A stretch of DNA of 64,000 nt from Verrucomicrobiota bacterium. Lineage in GTDB: Bacteria; Verrucomicrobiota; Verrucomicrobiia; Palsa-1439. Location: the NCBI GenBank assembly GCA_003152315.1, contig PLZV01000060.1, positions 40,889-104,888 on the forward strand. Reading direction: 5' to 3'. The stretch's first letter is position 1, and each line of letters opens with the position of its first letter. Positions 26,941 through 36,046 of the stretch are shown piece after piece. The position numbers and the translations under genes were made by a program. A model generated the notes under the pieces. That model did no database searches and was not told where the DNA came from. It worked only from the letters and a program-made list of their open reading frames with translations.

Positions 26941-27315
26941 TTATTCTGCGCAGTGGCGAAGTGTTTCCAGAATACCTGTGAGCTTTTCCGTGGCCCGAAT
27001 AGATACCTCTATAGATTCCAGTATGTTTGGATTCTGTACGTCCATCTGCGTATTCTCCGCGTTGCTCAAGCTTGCTACGGCGGGGTCAAACTGTCCCCAA
27101 CGTTTCCAAACGCCAATGTCATCGCGGATTTTTCGGGATTCTTCCAGAATGACCTTGAGATTGGGGCTCTCGCCACGTACAAGCGATGCGAGAGCTTTGT
27201 CAATCATGTCTCGATAAGCTTTGCGCCTCTCGTAGCCTTTGCTAGCGAGGCCAAATCTGAAACCGATGATGGCGATGAGCAGCAAAGCCAAGATAGGCAA
27301 GAGCGATTGATTCAT
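26941..27315 (-). CDS. Hypothetical single-pass membrane protein
   Basis: A 124-residue protein with one N-terminal hydrophobic segment (SLLPILALLLIAIIGFRFGL), then a soluble, mostly helical part (DMIDKALASLVRG, NLKVILEESRKIRDDIG). No known family is recognised. It ends 73 bases upstream of the protease ATG and may share its transcript. Confidence 0.65.
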   Translation of the reverse strand: MNQSLLPILALLLIAIIGFRFGLASKGYERRKAYRDMIDKALASLVRGESPNLKVILEESRKIRDDIGVWKRWGQFDPAVASLSNAENTQMDVQNPNILESIEVSIRATEKLTGILETLRHCAE

Positions 27316-27438
27316 GCGCGGTGGAGTGCCAATGCTTTATGGGCTGATTCAAAATGATACATTACCGTAGCGCGGGCAAGCACGATTATACCGTCCTCTG
27401 CCCTCCCAGCCTTCGTTCGCTCGCGGAACTGATCCGCC

Positions 27439-29454
27439 CTACCACTCCCCATGCTGATGCCGAACGGAGAATTCCTGGTAGTGGGTCTTGGGCAACTCGG
27501 CGACGAAGCGGGAGGGACGCTGGAAGCCGCCGGTGTCACCGCCGGTCATGCGGAAGAGCGGGAACGTGAGATACAATTCGTCCTTGGCGCGCGTGACCGC
27601 CACGTAGAACAATCGGCGCTCTTCTTCCAGGCCCTCGAGATTGTCGAGCGAACGGGCGAGCGGGAACATTCCGTCGCACAGGCCAACGACAAATACCGCT
27701 TTCCACTCCTGCCCCTTCGCTTGGTGCACGGTGCTTAAGCGCACATACTCCGTCTCATTCGTGGCCAACAAGGAGGCGTCGTCGGCTTCGATGTTCGTCA
27801 GCAGCGCCAACTGGCTCAGGAAATCATCGAGACTCTCAAATTGCATCCCGAACGAGGCGAGCTGATGCAAATCCTCCTCGCGCGCCCGGGCATTCGGATA
27901 CTTCACCTTGAGATAGCTCGCGTAGAAGGTGTCCACCACCTTCTCGATCATCTCGGCGGCGCGTTTCGGCTCCAGTTTGCGGATTTCGTTCAACGCCTGC
28001 GCCGCCTTCTTCCAGTCATCGACCGCCTTCTTCGGGATCGCCTCGCTCGTGAGTAGCAACGGCTTGCCTTCTGCAAGCAGTGGGTGAAATTTCTCCCAGA
28101 GTTTATCAGCCGTCCGAGCGCCGACACCCGCCAGCAATTTGAGTATCCGCTTGAACGCCATCTCATCGTGGGGATTGACCGCCACCTTGAGGAAACTGCT
28201 CACGTCCTTCACGTGCGCCTGCTCGAAGAACCGCAGGCCGCTGGTAATGACGTACGGAATGTTGCGCCGCGTCAGTTCCATCTGCAATTCCATCGCGTGA
28301 TAATGTGCGCGATAAAGCACCGCGATCTCGTTGAGCGCCACGCCTTCATCGCGTAACTCGAGGATCCGTTGGGCGACAAACAACGATTGCTGGTTGCTGT
28401 CGGGACAGGGAACAAGCCACGGCTTCGCGCCCCCGTCGCGTACGGCTGTGAGGATCTTGGCAAATTGATGAACGTTGGCCTTGATCGCTTCGTTGGCCAG
28501 CTTGAGGATGCTCGGCACACTGCGGTAATTGACTTCAATCTTGAACGTGCGCGCGCTCGGGTAGCGCGACGGAAAACCCAGAATGTTGCGGTAGTTCGCG
28601 CCGCGCCACGAATAGATCGACTGCGCATCATCGCCCACGACCATCAAGTTGCGATGGAGCATCGCCATGGCGTCGATCAACTCGGCCTGGATTTTGTTCG
28701 TGTCCTGATATTCGTCCACCAGCACGTGCAGGAACTGTTCGCGGTAGCGTTCCGCAACCTCGCCCTGCTCTTGAAACAGTCGCAGCGTGTTCACGAGCAG
28801 GTCGTCGTAGTCCATCGCGTTGGCCTTGAGTTTGCGTTCACGATAAACATCCTGCAGCGCCTTGATCGGTCCCGCGAGATGCGAAAAATAATCGTACTGT
28901 TCGACCAAAACTTTTTCGATGGAGCGGTCGGTATTCACCGCCAGCGAATAGATGTCCGCGAGCACGTCGCCTTTCGGGAACCGCTCCTGCTTCGTGTCGA
29001 TGCCGGCCTCGGCAACGCACGCGTCGAGCATGTCTTTGGAGTCTTCGCGGTCCAGGATGGTGAAATCATTGCCGAACCCCAGGAGCTTGGCATGGCGGCG
29101 GAGAATGCGATTGCCGATATGGTGGAACGTCCCGCCCCAGATCGCGGAGATGTCGGTCGGCAACAGGCTCTCGACACGCCGCAGCATTTCCTTGGCGGCT
29201 TTGTTGGTGAACGTCAGCAAGAGGATGCGCCCCGGCGGGACGCCGTGCTCGACGAGCCACGCCACGCGGTACGTGAGCGTCCGCGTCTTGCCGCTGCCCG
29301 CGCCGGCGATGACCAGCATCGGGCCGGAGTTGACGCTACCGTCGGCGCCCGTGGCCGTCACGGCCTCGAACTGCTGATCGTTCAGTTCCCCGCGGTAATC
29401 AATGTGAAGGTCCCGCGCGCCCGTCGCGGGTTTCAGAATGTACTCTTGCGCCAT
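27439..29454 (-). CDS. UvrD/PcrA/Rep-family superfamily 1 DNA helicase
   Basis: A 671-residue ATP-dependent 3'-5' helicase. Q-motif LNDQQFEAV, Walker A AGAGSGKT, motif Ia LLTFTNKAAKEM, Walker B VLVDEYQDTN, motif III VVGDDAQSIYSWRGA, motif IV EVNYRS, motif V VRLSTVHQAKGQEW, and motif VI EEERRLFYVAVTRAK. It is complete apart from the short C-terminus of some PcrA proteins. Likely roles are replication restart, repair or displacement of RecA. Rep, UvrD and PcrA cannot be told apart by eye. The small TMEM14-like gene begins just upstream. Confidence 0.94.
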   Translation of the reverse strand: MAQEYILKPATGARDLHIDYRGELNDQQFEAVTATGADGSVNSGPMLVIAGAGSGKTRTLTYRVAWLVEHGVPPGRILLLTFTNKAAKEMLRRVESLLPTDISAIWGGTFHHIGNRILRRHAKLLGFGNDFTILDREDSKDMLDACVAEAGIDTKQERFPKGDVLADIYSLAVNTDRSIEKVLVEQYDYFSHLAGPIKALQDVYRERKLKANAMDYDDLLVNTLRLFQEQGEVAERYREQFLHVLVDEYQDTNKIQAELIDAMAMLHRNLMVVGDDAQSIYSWRGANYRNILGFPSRYPSARTFKIEVNYRSVPSILKLANEAIKANVHQFAKILTAVRDGGAKPWLVPCPDSNQQSLFVAQRILELRDEGVALNEIAVLYRAHYHAMELQMELTRRNIPYVITSGLRFFEQAHVKDVSSFLKVAVNPHDEMAFKRILKLLAGVGARTADKLWEKFHPLLAEGKPLLLTSEAIPKKAVDDWKKAAQALNEIRKLEPKRAAEMIEKVVDTFYASYLKVKYPNARAREEDLHQLASFGMQFESLDDFLSQLALLTNIEADDASLLATNETEYVRLSTVHQAKGQEWKAVFVVGLCDGMFPLARSLDNLEGLEEERRLFYVAVTRAKDELYLTFPLFRMTGGDTGGFQRPSRFVAELPKTHYQEFSVRHQHGEW

Positions 29455-29457
29455 CGG

Positions 29458-29772
29458 CTACTTCTTCCACGCCAACCCGAAGACAACCACGGCCACCAGG
29501 CTGAGGATCGCCAGCATTCCGACGGGCATGAACCGTCGCGTCTTTACGTAGCGGATCGCGAAGATCACCACGAGCAACGCCGCGATGACCAGGGCCACCA
29601 CGAGGCTGTCGGCCGAGCCGCGCCAGACCCCAAAGCCGCTGGCCAGCAAGGCCAACCCCATCCCCACGCCCGATATCAACGAGGCCTTACTGCCCACTTT
29701 GACGAATCCCATGATGCCCCCAAGAATCATGATCACGCCATAAATCCAGATCTCAATTGCCGTGTTTTGCAT
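29458..29772 (-). CDS. TMEM14-family small membrane protein
   Basis: A 104-residue protein from ATG 29772 (MQNTAIEIWIYG) with four hydrophobic segments, GGIMGFVKVGSKASLISG and a GMGLALLASGFGVW motif. This matches the TMEM14/UPF0136 plan (a glycine-rich helix bundle). Its stop is 4 bases before the helicase start. Function in bacteria is unknown. Confidence 0.75.
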   Translation of the reverse strand: MQNTAIEIWIYGVIMILGGIMGFVKVGSKASLISGVGMGLALLASGFGVWRGSADSLVVALVIAALLVVIFAIRYVKTRRFMPVGMLAILSLVAVVVFGLAWKK

Positions 29773-29858
29773 GAATACCACCCTACCCGATATGCGCGGT
29801 GTTTGTCTAGAGAACCGACGTGGTTACCATAAGTGGGGGAAAATTCGTCTTTCTGTGC

Positions 29859-29887
29859 TTGCACTGGTGGTGCGGCCACCGTAATAT
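29859..29887 (+). promoter_or_regulatory. Promoter of the secreted 330-residue protein
   Basis: TTGCAC (29859-29864), 17-base spacer, TAATAT (29882-29887). The predicted start is about 45 bases before GTG 29938. Confidence 0.55.
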
Positions 29888-29937
29888 CGCCATCCAGTGG
29901 GATGAGAAACAGATTGATCCCTAACCAAGGAGACAGC

Positions 29938-30930
29938 GTGAGAAGGAAATGGATATGCTTGCTGACCGCTACACTTATGACAGTTTTCTGCGCCGGTCCG
30001 TTCCTGCGTTCAGCCCTCGCTCAGGGCGGTGGACGTATCATCGCGCGCTCGCAGATTCGTAATACCGGCACTTCTGACACTGCTGATACCGTGAATCCGA
30101 TCGGCAGCCTGACCCTGACCGAAAACGGCGGGAAAGAGGTTTTCACTCTACGGGTCAAAAACCTGTTCCTTACGGACCTCAGTATTTACATGGGTCTCAC
30201 GAATTTTTTTGACGGCACGAATACTCCCGTGGTCGTGGTTGCTCCCTTGCCGCGCGGCAACATCAAACTCGGAAGTTGGACCCGGACACTGACGGGGACC
30301 GGGGGCGCCCCGCCCGAGTTTCAGCTTGTCGGCATCGCCAATCTCACCGACCTTTCCGACATTTTCAGGATCGACGTCGGTAATCCAGGAACCACGAATA
30401 TTATTGGTGGAACGAATTTTATCACTTGTACCGTGACCCCCACCAACGGCATTGTCATCACCGTTTGCACCACTAACATCATCGGTGGCGCCACCAACAT
30501 CTTTATCAATTCGTTTGCTTGGGCGCCCGTACCGCCCCTCGTCGCTAATCCGTCCGCGTCAAGTTTCCACACCGGTTTCACGATGCAACAGCCCAGCCCT
30601 TCGATTGATGCCCAAGCTCATGGTAATGTCCGTCTGTCTTACAATGGCGCAAGCGGCCGTTCGAAGCTGGACATCACCCTCAATGGGCTTCTCCCGGGGC
30701 AGCATTATGCGTTGTGGCTATCTGACGGTGGGAGTAATTACATCGCGAATACGTTCTCGCTCAGTACGGGAAGCTCAAAGGGTCGGGGCGAAGCAGCCCA
30801 TTTGCATCTGGATACGGCTGTGGGCGACTCTTTGCCAATCCAAGCCTCGAGCACGGCGGATCTTACGGGTCGAGTCTTTAGTGTCCTCGACGGAAGTGGC
30901 TTCATCTACTTGACTGGCAGCCTCCCGTAA
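29938..30930 (+). CDS. Secreted protein of unknown function
   Basis: A 330-residue protein from GTG 29938, which has AAGGAG five bases upstream. A signal peptide is clear (WICLLTATLMTVFCAGPF then a LAQ/GGG cleavage region). The mature part is beta-rich and full of Thr, Asn and Gly, with the near-repeat TNIIGGTN and TNIIGGATN in the middle. The C-terminal third (SKLDITLNGLLPGQHYALWL) resembles a small beta-sandwich. No family is recognised. It has its own promoter and a terminator follows. Confidence 0.75.
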   Translation: MRRKWICLLTATLMTVFCAGPFLRSALAQGGGRIIARSQIRNTGTSDTADTVNPIGSLTLTENGGKEVFTLRVKNLFLTDLSIYMGLTNFFDGTNTPVVVVAPLPRGNIKLGSWTRTLTGTGGAPPEFQLVGIANLTDLSDIFRIDVGNPGTTNIIGGTNFITCTVTPTNGIVITVCTTNIIGGATNIFINSFAWAPVPPLVANPSASSFHTGFTMQQPSPSIDAQAHGNVRLSYNGASGRSKLDITLNGLLPGQHYALWLSDGGSNYIANTFSLSTGSSKGRGEAAHLHLDTAVGDSLPIQASSTADLTGRVFSVLDGSGFIYLTGSLP

Positions 30931-30960
30931 CGGTGGACGGGATTTCATCCCCAAAACGCG

Positions 30961-30992
30961 ACAGCCGCCTACTCCGGCGGCTGTTTGCTTTA
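30961..30992 (+). terminator. Intrinsic terminator after the secreted-protein gene
   Basis: A 9-bp stem ACAGCCGCC (30961-30969) with GGCGGCTGT (30976-30984), loop TACTCC, followed by TTGCTTTA. It lies between convergent genes and could also serve hisA. Confidence 0.75.
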
Positions 30993-31023
30993 CAGCCCAT
31001 TCCAGCGCTTCAGTTCGACTGGA

Positions 31024-31761
31024 TCAGTCTTCCAACTGTTTCAGGTCGATGCGTCCGTCGTAGAGGGCCTTGCCGATGATAACGCCAACGAGGTTTCTCC
31101 TGACCTGCTCTTCAGCCAGTCGTTGGAGTTGTAGAACATCTTCGAGCCGTGAAACTCCACCGCTGGCGATGACATTGCAGGTAACGGCGGCGCAAAGCGA
31201 AGCGATGGCCTGGTAGTTCGGGCCAGCCAGCATGCCATCGGTCGAAACATCAGTAAAGATGATGTTCAAGACGCCGAGGTGGTTGATCTGCTGGGCGAAT
31301 TCGACCGCTGGAAGCTGGGTCTTTTCCATCCACCCTTTGACCGCCACAAAACCGTCGCGCGCATCGATGCCCACCACGATGCGGGGACCGAAATCCTCCA
31401 GCAGCGCGCTCAGAAACTCCGGCGAGTCGCAGGCCTTCGTACCTAGGACGACACGCGTGACGCCCATCTTCAGTGCTTCTTCAACCTGCGGACGGGTTCG
31501 CAACCCACCGCCGAGTTGGATCGGGATTTGCACCGCGTGGAGAATGGCGCGGACGCCATCCCAGTTGCGCGGCTCACCTTCGAAGGCTCCGTCGAGATCG
31601 ACCACGTGCAAGTAGCGCGCTCCTTCGTCCTCCCAGCGCCTGGCAACCGCTGCCGGATCGTCACTATAAACGGTCACGGCCTCGGCGCGCCCCTGTTGCA
31701 GACGCACCACCTTGCCACCCTTCAGATCGATGGCGGGATATACGAGAAAGGGCAGGCTCAA
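31024..31761 (-). CDS. hisA: Phosphoribosylformimino-AICAR ribotide isomerase HisA
   Basis: A 245-residue (beta/alpha)8 barrel for the fourth step of histidine synthesis, the Amadori rearrangement of ProFAR. VYPAIDLKGGKVVRLQQG holds the first catalytic aspartate. A second conserved aspartate lies in VVGIDARDG, and phosphate-binding loops are GGGLRT and ASGGVS. Its ATG overlaps the hisH stop by ATGA, so the two are translationally coupled. hisF and the other his genes are not here. Confidence 0.96.
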   Translation of the reverse strand: MSLPFLVYPAIDLKGGKVVRLQQGRAEAVTVYSDDPAAVARRWEDEGARYLHVVDLDGAFEGEPRNWDGVRAILHAVQIPIQLGGGLRTRPQVEEALKMGVTRVVLGTKACDSPEFLSALLEDFGPRIVVGIDARDGFVAVKGWMEKTQLPAVEFAQQINHLGVLNIIFTDVSTDGMLAGPNYQAIASLCAAVTCNVIASGGVSRLEDVLQLQRLAEEQVRRNLVGVIIGKALYDGRIDLKQLED

Positions 31762-32378
31762 GGCTGGCCCTTCCCCAGTCGCACAAAATTCTCCAGCATC
31801 TTCAAGCCAACCGCTTGCGATTTTTCCGGGTGAAACTGCGTGGCGAAAACATTCTCGACCCAGAGCATGGAGCAGAACTCAATGCCGTAGTCAGTCGTTC
31901 CGCAGACAACGGACGTGTTCTTGGGCTGGCAATAATAGCTGTGTACGAAATACACGTAGCTGCCATCGGCCACTCCTTTCAGGAGCGGGCATTCACCCTG
32001 TCGAATGCAAAGTTGGTTCCAGCCCATGTGGGGGACCTTGAGGCCATTGGCTGCAAAGCGCGGGACGGTGCCCGGAAAAAGTGCGAACCCTTTGACGCCC
32101 GGCGCTTCCTCGCTGGATTCGAAGAGCGCCTGAAATCCGAGGCAGATGCCGAGAAACGGCCGCTTCGTCGCGATGAATTCGCGGATGGCCTCGACCAACC
32201 CAATCTTTTCCAGGTTGGCCATGCAATCGCCGAACGCTCCGACGCCGGGGAGCACGAGGGCGTCCGCCGCCAGCACCGATTTGCGGTCGTTCACGATGCG
32301 GACGTCAGCCCCGACCCGCGCGAGCGCCTTCTCGACGCTGCGCAGGTTGCCCATCCCGTAATCAACAAGTGCGATCAT
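31758..32378 (-). CDS. hisH: Imidazole glycerol phosphate synthase glutaminase subunit HisH
   Basis: A 206-residue class I glutamine amidotransferase that supplies ammonia to HisF. It starts MIALVDYGMGNLRSV. The nucleophile cysteine is in GICLGFQAL and the His/Glu pair in QFHPEKS. It is first in a two-gene hisH-hisA unit. Confidence 0.96.
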   Translation of the reverse strand: MIALVDYGMGNLRSVEKALARVGADVRIVNDRKSVLAADALVLPGVGAFGDCMANLEKIGLVEAIREFIATKRPFLGICLGFQALFESSEEAPGVKGFALFPGTVPRFAANGLKVPHMGWNQLCIRQGECPLLKGVADGSYVYFVHSYYCQPKNTSVVCGTTDYGIEFCSMLWVENVFATQFHPEKSQAVGLKMLENFVRLGKGQP

Positions 32379-32426
32379 GTAACCGGAGACAATATCGGAG
32401 ATTTGCTGCTGCGGGCAAGCCCCGGC

Positions 32427-33779
32427 TCACGACGGCGGACGCCGCGCGAGCAGGCGGCTGATGGCGCGGCTCGGAGTTTCGACAAATAGTTCTCGAAGAA
32501 ACGCATCGGTGGTCATGGCGCGTGGCTCAGACAGACGGTTGCGGAACACCAACGCAACAACCGTGATAATGGCCACGGCAGCGTACGATACGCTGTACTG
32601 GTTCCACTGCCATTGCGACCACGAGGCTTCCCAACCCGCAAGCGTATCCAGCAGGATGCCCCACAAAACGGGGAACACACCGGACACAAGACTTGTTACC
32701 ACGGTGTACAAGGCGAAGAAATGGCTGCGTCCCATCGGCGGCACTGTGGCCATGACCAGGCGCGTATTCGCGAGGTTGAAAAGCGAGATGCTGATGGCGG
32801 CGGTGAACTGGATCACGAAAATCGTCGGGAAAGTAAACGGCAGGACCCGCGCGGCCACCGAACACCAGCAACTGAGGTGCACGACAAAAATCAACGTCGC
32901 CAGACCGAGGAGCGGACGGCTTCCCACCCGGTCTACGAGATGGCCAAATCCCCACAGGCAGACGGCGGACACCGTGCTCGACAACACCATCATTCCCAGG
33001 ATCAATGAGTCGGTTGCCGCGAAGGAATCGCGGAGCATCGGAATCCAAAACACGCCGCTACCGGCCTGGGCAACCAGGAAGACGGCATTGTAAACGAGCA
33101 GTTTGAAAAATGGCGGGTGGAGCAGCATTTCCCTATAGGGTACCCGTTCGGCGTTTTCGGAAGACGGCGGCACGGGGACGTCGGGAATACGACGCAGAAA
33201 CCAGAGACTGATGATCGCGGTGAGAAAGCTGGCGAAGAACAGCAGTCCATACGCGAACTTCGCTTCCGGCGGTCGCAAATAGAACGCCGCGAGGATCATC
33301 GTGCCCAGCGTCGCCAACGCGCTGGACATTTGGTCGCGCGAAACATACCTTCCGCGCACCTCCTCGGGAATCCATTGCGTGATCCACGGCAGAAAGCCGC
33401 ACAATGAAATGCCGCGTGACGCGTTATAGGCGAACAACAGGAACAAGAAGAGCGCAATCCGTGTGAGCGCGGTGATCTTTCCCGGCAGCAGCGCCGCGCC
33501 TGCCATTGCCAGAATGAACGCCGCCCGCAACGTCCAACCGCGCAGCACAAACGCCCGATAACCCATGCTTTCAACGAACCGCGCGGCGGGAATCTGCAGG
33601 ATGTTCATCAATTGCGGCACCGCCAGCACGATTCCCAATACCGTGGCCGATGCGCCGAGCCTCTTGAAATAGAGAATCATCGGCGTGCCCAATACGATGG
33701 TAAACGACACCGTGTTGAACACTTGGAACAGATACGCATTGCCCACCCCGGCGGGCATCTTTGTGGGATTCTCAGCCAT
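32427..33779 (-). CDS. Major facilitator superfamily transporter
   Basis: A 450-residue protein with about twelve hydrophobic segments and a cytoplasmic middle loop (RRIPDVPVPPSSENAERVPY). The start is MAENPTKMPAGVGNAYLFQVF. Loop sequences such as ARFVESMGYRAFVLRGW and LVDRVGSRPLLG are of MFS type. No substrate-specific motif is recognised. It is 48 bases upstream of hisH but on the same strand; a link to histidine synthesis is not implied. Confidence 0.85.
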   Translation of the reverse strand: MAENPTKMPAGVGNAYLFQVFNTVSFTIVLGTPMILYFKRLGASATVLGIVLAVPQLMNILQIPAARFVESMGYRAFVLRGWTLRAAFILAMAGAALLPGKITALTRIALFLFLLFAYNASRGISLCGFLPWITQWIPEEVRGRYVSRDQMSSALATLGTMILAAFYLRPPEAKFAYGLLFFASFLTAIISLWFLRRIPDVPVPPSSENAERVPYREMLLHPPFFKLLVYNAVFLVAQAGSGVFWIPMLRDSFAATDSLILGMMVLSSTVSAVCLWGFGHLVDRVGSRPLLGLATLIFVVHLSCWCSVAARVLPFTFPTIFVIQFTAAISISLFNLANTRLVMATVPPMGRSHFFALYTVVTSLVSGVFPVLWGILLDTLAGWEASWSQWQWNQYSVSYAAVAIITVVALVFRNRLSEPRAMTTDAFLRELFVETPSRAISRLLARRPPS

Positions 33780-33857
33780 ACACCGCTAAGTGATGGAGAA
33801 CTTTGCCGATGCGGTCAATAAAATTACCCGATAGCGCGTGACGATTGTTGCTTGGGG

Positions 33858-33887
33858 TTGTCAAATCATCAAGAAAGGGGATAGCTT
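33858..33887 (+). promoter_or_regulatory. Possible promoter of the second pilus-like operon
   Basis: TTGTCA (33858-33863), 18-base spacer, TAGCTT (33882-33887), about 65 bases before GTG 33959. The match to consensus is moderate. Confidence 0.35.
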
Positions 33888-33958
33888 CGTGACAATGGCA
33901 ATTGTAAATGGGCCGATGATCGGCTTCCGCCTTGTGCATCAGCGGCCGGAATGGATTC

Positions 33959-35023
33959 GTGGCTGACCTCTCGGCACCGAAGGTGTTGGAGGACCTGATC
34001 CAACAGGCCGAGCGCGCGAATGCCAGCGATATTCATCTGCAGAAGCGCGCCGACGCGACCCAGGTCGCTTTCCGCCTCGATGGCATCGTCACGCCCGTCT
34101 CGGACATACCTGCCGACCTGGCCGACCACGTCTTTGGCCGCATCAAGTTCCTTGCGCGTCTCAAAACGTATCAGGATTCACTACCGCAGGACGGCCGTAT
34201 CGACAAGGCCGATGTTGGTGGCCAGCATGACATCCGCGTGGCGACCTACCCTACGGTCACGGGCGAGAAAATTGTCCTGCGATTATTCAGCGACTTCACC
34301 GCGCCCACACTGCGCGAGTTGGATTTTCCCGAAACGATTTGCGTGGAACTGGAAAAGTTTCTGCGCCAAACCGCCGGCTTGCTGTTGTTGACGGGTCCGG
34401 CAGGTAGCGGCAAGACAACAACGATTTATGCCTGCCTGAGACAGTTGCTTGACCTGGGTGGGCGGCACATCATCACCGTCGAAGATCCCGTCGAGCAGAT
34501 CGTTTCCGGCGTGATGCAAACGGAAATCAATGACGCCCGCGGCCTGACGTTTTCGAAGGCAGCGCGTCACTTGTTACGCCAGGACCCGCAAGTCCTCGTC
34601 ATCGGCGAAATCCGCGACGAAGAGACCGCCAACATCGCCGTGCGGGCCGCGCTCACCGGGCATCTGGTGATCTCCACCTTGCATGCCGGCTCGTGCCGCG
34701 GCGTGTTCGAGCGCCTGCTGGTGATGTGCCCCGATCATTTCGCTATCGCCTCGGTGGTCGGACTGGTTCTCAACCAACGTTTGATCCGCCGACTCTGTCC
34801 GGCTTGTCGCGGCGATGGCTGCGAGTCGTGCCTGCGCACCGGCTACAAAGGCCGCACGCCGTTGGTCGAGTGCGTGAAGATGGACGAGCCGATGCGCGAG
34901 CGGCTGCGCACCCACGAACTGGCGGCAATCGCACCGTCAGGCTCGCTCGAAGCCGCCGGCCGCGGTTTGGTGGAACGCGGCCTCACCAATGATGCAGAAC
35001 TCCGAAGGGTACTCGGCATATGA
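33959..35023 (+). CDS. Short GspE/PulE-like secretion ATPase of a second pilus-like operon
   Basis: A 354-residue ATPase lacking the N-terminal MshEN domain of the larger GspE. N2-type start (ANASDIHLQKRADATQVAFR), Walker A GPAGSGKTT at 146-154, Asp box TVEDPVEQI, Walker B VLVIGEIRDEETANIA, His box VISTLHAGS. The zinc element is compressed to CPAC and CESC separated by four residues, instead of about 30. GTG 33959 was chosen; TTG 33932 is possible, and an ATG at 33908 hits a stop. It overlaps the next gene by ATGA. Confidence 0.88.
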   Translation: MADLSAPKVLEDLIQQAERANASDIHLQKRADATQVAFRLDGIVTPVSDIPADLADHVFGRIKFLARLKTYQDSLPQDGRIDKADVGGQHDIRVATYPTVTGEKIVLRLFSDFTAPTLRELDFPETICVELEKFLRQTAGLLLLTGPAGSGKTTTIYACLRQLLDLGGRHIITVEDPVEQIVSGVMQTEINDARGLTFSKAARHLLRQDPQVLVIGEIRDEETANIAVRAALTGHLVISTLHAGSCRGVFERLLVMCPDHFAIASVVGLVLNQRLIRRLCPACRGDGCESCLRTGYKGRTPLVECVKMDEPMRERLRTHELAAIAPSGSLEAAGRGLVERGLTNDAELRRVLGI

Positions 35024-36042
35024 AACTGGACGAATTCGCCTTCTTCAACCAACAGTTGGCCGCGATGCTACGCGACGGCATACCGCTTGAAAGCGCCCTC
35101 GGCCATCTCTGCTCTTCCATGCGCCGTGGCGATCTACGGGACGAACTCGAAAAACTCCGCGCCGATCTCGCCAGCGGCATCCCGATGAAACAAGCGCTGG
35201 CCGCGCGCAAACTGCCGCCCTTCTACGTCCAGATGATTCAGGTCGGTGTCCAGAGCAACGACCTGCCCGGCGTGCTGACGCTGGTGGCCGACTATTACCG
35301 GTCCGGCAATCTGATTTGGACCCGGCTGAAGGGGTTGATGGTTTACCCGGTCATCCTGCTCGCCGGCTTGTTGGCCGCCTCGATTGTGATGGCGGTCGTG
35401 CTGGGGATAATGCGTAGCGGATTCGAAGACATCAACCGCGACCTGCTCGAGGGCAAGTCGTTACCCGGGCTTACGCAGTTTTACATGGAACACGGTGTTG
35501 CCATATTCTGGACGCCCGTTTTCGTCTTCGCCGCGGCATTCATTGCCGTAGCAGTGATGCTCTCTCTCCCGTCGCTGCGCCAGAAGTGGCGCTGGCGGCT
35601 GCCAACATTTCGGGAGGCGAGCCTCTGGCAGTGTGCCGCCGCAATGCAAGTCATGTTGCAGGGCGGCTGCACCTTGAATCAAGCCATCGCACTCCTCCGC
35701 GAACTGGAGGCAGGCTCGCCTGCCGGGGCCGAATTGGGCCGCTGGCAGCAGCGCCTCGGTGATGGACACGCCCAATTTCGAGATGTTACGGCAGGAAGCC
35801 ATGTGTTCCCCCCTCTGTTCCTCTGGATCGTCGGCAATGCGCGTGAGGAGTTGGCGGAAGGCTTCCGGCAGGCCGCAGAGATTTATCGACAACGAACCGC
35901 CTACCGGATGGAGGCGTTTCTCTACGCCGTGCTGCCTACATCAGTCATAGTTATGGGCCTGGCGATTTGCCTGCAGGTATTCCTGTTTGTCCTCGCCGGG
36001 TTCCTGCCGATGATAAGCGTGCTGGGATCGCTCGGAGGATAA
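35020..36042 (+). CDS. GspF-like platform protein, first of two
   Basis: A 340-residue polytopic protein with both GspF half-domains: EFAFFNQQLAAMLRDGIPLE at the N-terminus and SLWQCAAAMQVMLQGGCTL after the first transmembrane pair. It has three or four transmembrane segments, the last near the C-terminus (SVIVMGLAICLQVFLFVLAG). It starts within the ATPase stop codon (ATGA). It would be the inner-membrane platform of the compact operon. Confidence 0.85.
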   Translation: MKLDEFAFFNQQLAAMLRDGIPLESALGHLCSSMRRGDLRDELEKLRADLASGIPMKQALAARKLPPFYVQMIQVGVQSNDLPGVLTLVADYYRSGNLIWTRLKGLMVYPVILLAGLLAASIVMAVVLGIMRSGFEDINRDLLEGKSLPGLTQFYMEHGVAIFWTPVFVFAAAFIAVAVMLSLPSLRQKWRWRLPTFREASLWQCAAAMQVMLQGGCTLNQAIALLRELEAGSPAGAELGRWQQRLGDGHAQFRDVTAGSHVFPPLFLWIVGNAREELAEGFRQAAEIYRQRTAYRMEAFLYAVLPTSVIVMGLAICLQVFLFVLAGFLPMISVLGSLGG

Positions 36043-36046
36043 CAGG

